DNA of 64,000 nucleotides from Tetranychus cinnabarinus (lineage: Eukaryota > Arthropoda > Arachnida > Trombidiformes > Tetranychidae): the NCBI GenBank assembly GCA_022266195.1, contig WHVY01000002.1, positions 14,957,001 through 15,021,000 on the forward strand, read 5' to 3'. The notes beneath the pieces were generated by a model. It did no database searches. It saw only the letters and a program-made list of their open reading frames with translations, and had not been told where the DNA came from. Made by a program: the position numbers and the translations under genes. This document shows positions 55,383-64,000 of this stretch, piece by piece. Numbering within the stretch: the stretch's first letter is position 1; every line of letters starts with the position of its first letter.

Positions 55383-58300
55383 TTAATATGCTTATTTAGC
55401 TTCAATATGTTGAAGGAATGCTCATGTTTGAAAGTAATTATTGTGTATTATTTTTCGAATTGATTTTTGATTTCAGATGAAAAAATAATCTATCAATCGT
55501 CTGATTCAAGCATAGATCTGTCACTATTTGTACAATCAATTTGAATGTTTAGATAATTTGTTCTAACTTGCTGTAACCCTTAATATTTACAACTTGCTGC
55601 ACATTGTACATTACATTGTATTATATCATCTTGATAAGAGCCTAATCTAAAATAGAAAAAAGTTTACACACCTAAATATCATGAGCATTAAATAACATTG
55701 AATAACCTTAATTTGTTGAGAAAAAAGAGAATACAAAATGGATTCAAGAATGATGATGATCCTGAAGATAATGATAATGATGATGATGCACGTTGCATTT
55801 TGTTTGACATAATATGCATACAAAAATTTAAGTCGAGGTAATATAATGAAGTAAGTTTGAGTGAATGAACAGTGTTTAATGGTTCAAAAAGAACAGGTTA
55901 ACTAAAAGAAAATGGTTGTAAGGTGAAAAAATACTGAATAATGATGATGATGATGATGAAGAGAAGGAGGAAAAATAGAAATGAACAGTTGAATATTATA
56001 TTATTGTTGCTATAATTTTACTTTTGCATATCTTTTGTGTGAACTTATTCTGAACCAATCTGTAAAAGCAGCGATATAAAGGTGAAATCCAGACAAGTAA
56101 TTGAGAGCGAAAAGAGAGGAAAAAAGAAAGAGCAAATGATGAAGAGAGATAATGCAGAATGATGAACGAGGAAAGCAAAGCAAAATGAATAGTGAAAAAT
56201 GAAGGTTATCAATAGGATTCTGATTTGTTGTTGAATAAAACATGGCATTGAGCTTGTTGAAAAGAGTCAGAGAGATGAGCATGATGATGATGATGATGTT
56301 TGATGATAATGATGATGATGGAGAAAAGTGATTCTTTTTTTTCTCTCTTTTTTCTCACTCAAATGTTGCAGTTGTTTATACAAGAATAAACTGCAACTGT
56401 GAAACTAGTGAATAAATAAGTGTCCAAAGTGAGGAAAGGTTGCAAGTCTAACAGTAAACTGAGCAACAACAAGAAGAGTACAAATGATTACCTTCATCTT
56501 TACGTAATTCATTTACGAGTTTCGTTTTTTCGCTCGTATTTTTGAGTCCGACAGTCGATGATGACCACAGTAAATGGTGAGAAGAGAGAAGAGGAAAGTT
56601 TTCATTCATCATCTGGCCACTCATCATGCATCATTCCCTTTCATTTATACATTACATTTCACTGTAAACTAATTCAATAAAAACTTCATCTCTTGACTCC
56701 AAGTTTCCACTCCCACCTCACCCACCATTACCACTCAAAGTGTGCACAAGATGGGAATAAAGCAAGAGTCAAAGAGCAACAAAAAGAAGCACAAATGATG
56801 ATCAAGATGATGGTATATAAAAAAACAAGTTATTATCATTGTCTTGTATTCAATGAAATGATGATAATAGGAGCGATGAAAAAAAGTAGCTTATGAAAAG
56901 TTATTCAGTCAAGTGTGGAGTGAATCGGAAGTTTGGTGATTTATAACAGGGGTCGATATAAGGAGGATGATTAGAGTTGGATGAATTGGGAAAAATGAGA
57001 GCAATAAGAAGAAGCAACAAAAAATACAATTTAAAGTGAATCAGTGAATGATTTAAATCAATAAATGAATTACTTGCAAAATGATTCAGTAAAGGAACAA
57101 GAAAAATGTACAAAAATATGTAAATGTTCAAGTTTCATTTTACAATGAACTTTCTTTTTCCTCTTTCATCTTTAAATCAAACTTGCAATGATAACATTTT
57201 CATCTTGATATTGTCTTACACAGTCACATTATTAACTTGCAAAATTGAGTTTAAATATTTTGATTTGTTTCTCATTCCCTGAGCTGCTTTTATTACCATT
57301 GAATGAAAACTAGAAAAATGTTATAATGAATGAGTTTTGACAAACTATCATTTCATTATTGTTTCGCCTTCTTTCATGATCATCATTCAAATCGATAATT
57401 TCATTTCAATTTTGGTTCAACGAGTTTTCACTTTTCTTTTCGAGCAATTGGATTGATGTTTAATCGATTATTATTTAATTAGTTGCCGCTGTAATTGTTG
57501 ATGTTGCCTAGCATTTTCCTTTATTCAATCAACAACTTCAACAACTGGATGAGAAAATTGTTGAAAGTCATCAATTTTTTTCCAGTTAACGGTTATCATT
57601 TACAATTAAATGGACATTTTCAGCTTATTTTTTCCCTTCTAATAATCATTGGGTTTTGCTCTTGATTAAATTGATTAAAGGTTTCCACTTAGTTTTATTT
57701 GACCATTTCAAATGAAACAATAAATATCAATTGACTCAATTCATGTTGCCTGTTGGTAAGTTTAAGAATGAAGATTTATTAAGAGTCTGTTTCGCCAGTA
57801 GTTTAATCAATTGACTAATTTAGACCAATGTTAACCTTCATTGAAATATTATTGTTATTGCCATTTTCAAGTAGCTACTTGATTCGCTGGATAATTAATA
57901 GTAAAGGAATCTTTAAATGCTGTCCATTTGTTTCCGACCCATTATTTGATGGGCAACAAAATGGTATAAATGATGAGCATGAATTTATTGATGTTAATGG
58001 CAATGATGATGGTGTGAGAAGAAATCGACTTTTGTATTTCACTTTTTATTTCATATTATTGCTTGTTTTTACACTGTTATTGGACAGTAACCAGGCTTGT
58101 CGGTGCTTTACAGTGATTACCCTTGGTCAAGATCAATTTGTCAAGCCAAGTGTTCACTCGTTTCCTGACGAGTTTAACCAACTTGAATAGCAATTGAAAT
58201 GGTTGCTTTATGAGAAAAATTGTTATTCAAATTTATCTGTTCATCTTGAGTGTGTGTGTGTGTGTTGTGACTAGGTTTGGGTTGACTTGCACGAGTCTTG

Positions 58301-60306
58301 GTGTTGATTGAGATTGTACATGGCCATGCCTAGAGACCAAAAGAGATTTAATTATTTCGATAAATTGTTTGCTAATTTTGTGTTAATCATTTTTCAAGGT
58401 TTACTCTTTTACTTGAGTTTTATTGAATTTAGCTTTAGACTATTATTATTGTAGCAATTTGCACCTGATTTTTTGGGTTGTTTTTCTTGTGCTTTTACTT
58501 TAATCATGCATGAGCAAAGGGAATAAAATCAAATCATCTTTCATTGTCATCATTGTTATTATTATATTGATATACATGATCAGGTTGAATATATTGTTAT
58601 TGATGGATGATAATAGCTTGACTTGTGTGTCCATTTGATTAAATAACAATGAGAAATGTTTTCATGTTAACATTGAACAGGGAATTGTTAACTTGTATTA
58701 AACAAGATTAAGGTTTAATTTAGTTTAGGTGATGATCTCAATTGGCATCAAAATTTAAATTGATGATGCTTTTTCAAGATGAACAGGGAACCAAGATTAG
58801 GATAAATTGTCTTTCTTTTCTTTCTTTTATTTTCTCTTCTTCTTCACTTCTCTTCTCTCTCTTCCCACGGTTACTCTGTTTAATATGTAATCATTTATCC
58901 AGTAAGACCTGGACTAACAATTTATCTTAATTGATGTGATTTAATTGTGATACTAAATTTAATGATCCATGGTATATATGGTTAAATACATTTCATCTTT
59001 GTCATCCATTTCAATCTAATCAACTCACTAATCAAATTAGTTGGTAACATTCAAAATGTTGAGCCATTTTTCCCTTTAATAACGTCATCATCATCATCAT
59101 CATCATCATGAAAATTGCAATTGATATTCATTTTTATTCATTTTGTACTTTAACTCAACGATCGATACTTGGACAGTAGAGATAAACATGAAAATGTCCT
59201 GAACCAAGATGAAGGTATAAACAAGCTCTTAACAAGAGGAGTAACCGGGTGGGACAATCCAGGGAAGAGAGGAAGATGAAGATGGGAGGAAAAGAAGGAG
59301 GAGAAAAGATGAAAGTAAAAGTAATCTTGAGATTGTTCAGCCTAGTTGGAACGGAGCGAGAGATGAACATGAAAAGGAGATAGATGAACCGAGGAAAAGA
59401 AGAAGATGAACAAGAAGAAAGGAGAGAAAGTATAATGTAAAATAAATTATCATGAGAGAGATGAAGATGATGATGTAAAGGAAGAGAAACGGTGAACATT
59501 AAACATGTCGACAGAAGAAAACGAAAGTAAAAAATTAGATGATGAAGATGAAAGATGGTTAAAGGTCGAAGACATTTTTGTAAGATGTAAAAGTGGTAAT
59601 AGTTTTGTCATGAATTTTTGTGTAAAAGAAAATGAAAAGATGGCGAAAAAAAGGGATGAAGATGAGCTAGATAGTGAGATTGTTGCTATTGATTTGATGT
59701 TAAAAGAGGATGATGATGTTGTTTTTATTGTTACTTGAGTTCCATAGATTCTTTATCCTCATCTTTTTCATCAACCTCATTTTTTTCATCTCATCTTTTT
59801 AACTCGCTTTTAGATGATAATCTTCTTCTTCTTCTTACATCTCAAGTCACTGAATGATGGATGATAATATTGACAATGAACGATGTATCCAGAATAAAGG
59901 AATAACCCAATTAGTTTTCACAATCAAATAACAAACGTCATTAAAATTCCTTGGCAACCAAACAATCAATTTGATTAAGCTAAACAATGAATCAACAGCA
60001 AGCCTGACAATCAACCAGTTAACTTATTTAAATTAGATTCAATATTTTACTTGAAAATTGATCATTCCAACAATTTACTCTTACACAATTAACATGTTCA
60101 TCAATCCACTGACGATCAAATACAAACAAGAAGAAGAAAAAAAAGTCGAGAAAAAACAAAATTTCTTCAAATTGAATCAGCAACAGGCTTGAAATGATTA
60201 ATATTCATCATTATTATCCAGCGACCATCAACATTACCAATCATCTTTTAGCTTCAATAAATCTCATCTGATTGATGATCAAGTCCATTTGTGTTTCCTT
60301 TTCTCA
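55383..60306. other. Long non-coding stretch with microsatellites
   Basis: AT-rich, with GAT/ATG repeats at 55745-55790, 55938-55965 and 56280-56325, a GT run at 58250-58265 and an ATC run at 59085-59110. Acceptor-like pyrimidine tracts (for example before 56380 and 57577, plus strand) are not tied to coding exons. Short frames at 57828-58190 and 59505-59738 are judged unsupported. Confidence 0.45.
59085..59110. repeat. ATC trinucleotide microsatellite
   Basis: About eight uninterrupted ATC/CAT units. Confidence 0.85.
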
Positions 60307-60480
60307 GCATTTACATTTTCACCAAAAACACATTACAGCAAGAAAAAAAAGAAGTACAGCAAAATATCTCAAAGTTCAGAGCATTTCAACTCCATGGAAA
60401 CTTCATCACTTGAAGACTCATTAATTAAAATGAAATTAGACTTGAGTCAAGCATTCCAGGCAACAGCGCAAAAAAACTGA
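60307..60480 (+). CDS. Possible terminal exon of an unidentified plus-strand gene
   Basis: A strong acceptor (GTGTTTCCTTTTCTCAG, ending 60306) opens a frame of 57 codons ending in TGA. It reads FTFSPKTHYSKKKKKYSK, then METSSLEDSLIKMKLDLSQA and a C-terminus FQATAQKN. The amphipathic, helix-like end and balanced codons look like real protein, unlike the low-complexity frames nearby. No upstream exon was established. A short ATG-bearing segment ending at a GTAAGT donor near 57756 has a compatible phase, but that is too weak to claim. I do not recognise the family. Confidence 0.35.
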   Translation, partial: AFTFSPKTHYSKKKKKYSKISQSSEHFNSMETSSLEDSLIKMKLDLSQAFQATAQKN

Positions 60481-63400
60481 TTAAACTTGAAATGATGTTT
60501 GAAATATTTTCCCAACACAATTAGCAATTGTTATTTATGTAAATATTTTTAAACATTTTTGTTATTATCATTATGATAACAATGTTAACACAATTAGGAA
60601 GAAACAATTTGATTCATTAACTTTGAAACATTGCTCGACAATCAGCTAACAAGATGATTAGACTTTAATGATATGAAAGATCACGTTTAAACCGGTAAAC
60701 CAATCCATCATTGACTTATCAAATTAATAGTTTTCAATCATTTAATTCAATAATTTATCAATTAACTGATCAAACGTACTTGCGTTCAAATCATTTTCAT
60801 CCGCCTTATCATGATGGTGATCATCAATAACAATAATAGGCAACAATTTTTGTTCAACACTGGATAATGTTTTTGTGATAAATGTTTCTCTTATCATTAT
60901 TAAGGTACAAAACTAAATCCAGGTCACACTTTTATCCTTCCCAGTTATCAGTCCAGGTTTACTGTTGTCCATTATTGTTATCATTCCCTGCAAATAATGT
61001 TTAACCATTCAATGGTTTTAACAATGATATCAGGTAACAACAGGGAAAAGGTCAGTTTACAGTGTCTCTGCAACTACTGTTTATAATAGTTTTTATTTAT
61101 TTTACTTTTTCTTGCCATTCTTCCTTCCTTATTGTATTATCAATTTTTTTTATTGTACCTAACAGCTGGATTCACGTTTTTATTTGATATACAATAACCG
61201 TTGGACCGTTAACAATGGACTTGATCAGGTAAAGGTAAATCTCTTTTGGTTGACATTCAATTTTCCCTTTCACTTTTGCCCCTTTAACCGTTAACTTTTT
61301 ACCAACAATAGGAGGTAATCGAGATTGAATCAATGGACAAAAGTGTAATACCACTTTTCAATCATTTAATTGGTTCAGTGTTTAATGGTCAAAAACCTTT
61401 TTTCAGTTATTGTTCAGTTTGTTTAAAAGGTAAACCTCTGATTCAAGTTCATCCAAAGTTCAATGATATTATCGAGTTACTTTCCATTGTTATTGTGACA
61501 AGTTGAAAATTTAAAGACAACGGTTTTCGGTGATTCCTTTCATTTAGTTGATCCTATTTGGATTAACCTTTAACGATAAATTGAGTAACAATTTTGCAAT
61601 TTAAATTGCTAGACTCAACAACTGTAAATGCTTAGGTAAAGTTTAACTGGAATCATCATTTGATATTTTGTTTACAATTTAGGCAAATGACATTTACCAA
61701 CAAGTAAGATGAACTGATTCCAAACATTTCAAAGCACAGATAAAATTTGATTGCCTCAATAACTGAAAAGGTTTACAAGATGACAAAACAGTTTAGTTTA
61801 TTACATCAAAATCATTCTTTGCTCGACTTCGTTCCGTTCAAAGTCTTGCGATTCAAATTGTTGGACAAATGCATTTCAATCACAAACAATTGCTGATTAT
61901 TTTTTTCCAGTTTTATTAATTGCAGTTGATTCAATTGCTAATTCAATTTACAAAATTCACTTTTGCATTCATTTTCATTTCGATTTTTAGTTGACTTTTC
62001 TCCCACCAGATGCTGCTATGTGCAGTTTTTTTCTTGGCACAACGAAAAAATTGATCAAATTTGGGTCAATTTTTGGCCTACATTGGGTCGATGAAAAAGG
62101 TTTATGTTATCTTTGTTGATTGGCTGAAAGATGAAATTGTTTCATTGATCGAGAACGAAAAAAGAAGTAAAATGGATTCAATTTAAACTAATGATTATCA
62201 ATTGAAGGAGAAATAAAAAAATCAAACGAAACTGCAATAAAAACAATTTATTGATTGTCATTTTGTGAGGCAATAATTTTGATATTGATGATTTGTGAGA
62301 ATGAGAAAAGTCAAGAAAAGAAAAAGAAATCAAATGAAATGAAAAGAAGTGAGTAACAATGAAAATTGTCTATATTGAGGGGATTCAGCAAGTTTCCTAC
62401 TTGAAACAAGGTACAGAAGCAGAAAGGTTAACCTGTAAAGGTAAGAACAGCCTTCTACCTTTCCATTGGATCTTTGCTTGTTTACCTTTACTTTAAGCTC
62501 CACCTGCAAGTTGCCTTTTTTGTAACCTTTAAGATGAAGTTAATTAAGGTTGGCGAATCACAAGAAAAAAGAAGCAAAAAAAGGTTTTTCCTGTTAACTC
62601 TTGAAGATTCAACTTTTAACCATTGAAGGTGTGTTTTGATGAATTGCTTGTAAATAAATAATGATGATGATGTTTTGAAGGTTGACTGGTCAAAGGTAAA
62701 TGAGGTGAAAATTGGTGCATCATGAATGTATCATGACGAGTGTAAACTGTTGTGATGAATAATGAATTGAAATGGTAAACTGAATACTTACTTGCAAGTG
62801 TTTTACATTTCAAGTGCATGTATTAATATCTCAACCTGTCTTTATCACCTTGCTAACTAGTCAAGTAAATGTTTCTCATCTTCATCATATTCTTGTTATA
62901 TTGACATGAAAGATTTGCTACTTGATATATGAATGAAGATAGAGAGAGAGAGAGGATAAAGGAAGAGAGGAAAGGTTAACCTGGAAAAGTATTCATCTTC
63001 ACTTTACGATATGTACATTAAAGTATAACAGTGTTTATTATTTTTTTTGTTGTTGTTTGTTTGTTGCTCCATGTTGATTCATAAGTAGTAAAGTGAAAAC
63101 AATGAACAAGAAAAGTAGAAAAAAACAAGTAAAAAGCATTTTAACATAATTCACTTTTACCTGTTTGCTTATGATAAATTAGGTTTCACCGTTAGTCTTT
63201 ACAATGCAAATATACAGCCCACAACTAACATTTAATCAATCAAGCTGGTTTACATTTTGTCAATCAACTCACAAGGCAAGAGGAAGGTAAAGAGATGAAG
63301 ATGGAAAGATGTTGCCAGTAGTTGCAAGGAAGATGAATGAAAGATGAGAAAAAGGTAAATCTTATTGCAATTTCAATTTCTTATATGCTACTTTTGGCTT

Positions 63401-64000
63401 TTGTTTACTTTTCCCGTTCACCCAAACCTGAAACATTAACTCAACACTTTACTTTGATTTTTAATTACACCTCACAGTAAATGGTGAAAACTGAGTTTTG
63501 TTTAATGAAACATCAAGTTAAAGATGAAGATGAAGATAGTAAAGAAAGGAAGGAGAAAAGATAAGAATGAAGATGAAGGAAGATGGATGAAGGTGAGAGA
63601 AGAGAGGAAAAGTTTATTGAGTAAAGAGGAGATTGAATAATGAGGTTGAATTAAAGTTTTCATTTTCAACTAATAAAAAGGATAAAAATAAATTGCCTTT
63701 GACCAGGTTTGCGATAATCAAATAATGAAAGACCTGGGAAGTGAGGGGAGGATGATGATCAAGAGGAGGATAAAGATGATGATTGAGATGAGGATCGAGA
63801 TGAGGATCGAGATGAAGAGGGAGGTAAAGTGAGGTAGCAAGGGAAGAGTGAGGTGAGTAGGAAGATGAATAAAGTCTTTTTCTTGTTGAGCTTCACTTTT
63901 TTGTTAACAATCATAAAGGTTACTTTTTATTGTTAATACAATAGCACGTGCCAGGTGCTGCCCCCTTTTCACGACCTCAACGTGCTGTACGCGTGTGAGG
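60481..64000. other. Non-coding stretch to the end of the window
   Basis: No gene or transposon recognised. Purine-rich, GAT/GAA-type tracts occur at 62937-62975, 63520-63620 and 63735-63860. AGGTTAACCT-like words recur (62425 and 62974). The last 60 bases become GC-rich (CACGTGCCAGGTGCTGCCCC), which may be the edge of a feature beyond the window. Confidence 0.45.

Noticed and set aside
57828..58190. 120-residue frame as a membrane protein
   Set aside because: Hydrophobicity is explained by T-rich sequence. No family resemblance, no promoter or polyadenylation context.
59155..59499. 114-residue minus-strand frame
   Set aside because: Low-complexity Ser/Leu/Phe product of a purine-rich plus strand.
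59505..59738. 77-residue acidic frame as a gene
   Set aside because: It lies in a GAT/GAA-rich region where Asp/Glu/Lys codons arise by composition. No signal, splice or homology support.

Overview
This is eukaryotic nuclear DNA, AT-rich, with short spliceosomal introns (about 60-210 bp in the housekeeping genes), a few kilobase-scale introns and many transposable-element remnants. The gene set fits an arthropod: mitochondrial methionyl-tRNA synthetase, the U5 snRNP protein Dim1/TXNL4A, VDAC and divergent ionotropic-type receptors. A mite or other chelicerate is my best guess from base composition and intron style, but no marker in the window proves it.

Region by region. 1-16 kb: one unrecognised multi-exon minus-strand gene (exons linked by splice phase between 5.38 and 13.13 kb) in long non-coding DNA with GAT/GAA microsatellites, then a small acidic secreted protein (15.9-16.2 kb). 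16.7-23.5 kb: a compact housekeeping cluster, with MARS2 (minus) and TXNL4A (plus) sharing a 244-bp divergent promoter, then VDAC (minus). 20.8-41.4 kb: three copies of an ionotropic-receptor-like gene. Two flank VDAC in inverted orientation. The third, near 39-40 kb, lies in an inverted segmental duplication that also carried the TXNL4A 3'UTR.

Between and beside the receptor copies lie mobile elements: a young Gag-only LTR retrotransposon with a tRNA-Gln primer site (26.4-30.0 kb), nested in a MITE that is itself nested in another MITE; two decayed FLYWCH/MULE transposase genes; a gag zinc-knuckle fragment; tRNA-derived SINE-like units; and a hAT MITE with an intact 8-bp target duplication.

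41.5-54.3 kb: the most striking region. A 1.8-kb unit carrying a complete small gene for a 43-residue secreted, cysteine-free peptide occurs five times in direct tandem (45.8-54.3 kb) and once inverted (41.5-43.3 kb). Between them are a TA-flanked MITE, a hairpin element and broken MARS2 exon fragments. 54.3-64 kb: mostly non-coding, with a TTAA-flanked MITE, microsatellites, purine-rich tracts and one plausible terminal exon near 60.3-60.5 kb.

The housekeeping genes are ordinary. The unusual content is the amplified secreted-peptide array, the duplicated receptors around VDAC, and the LTR element that repeats the 8-mer GGTCTGAC twelve times.
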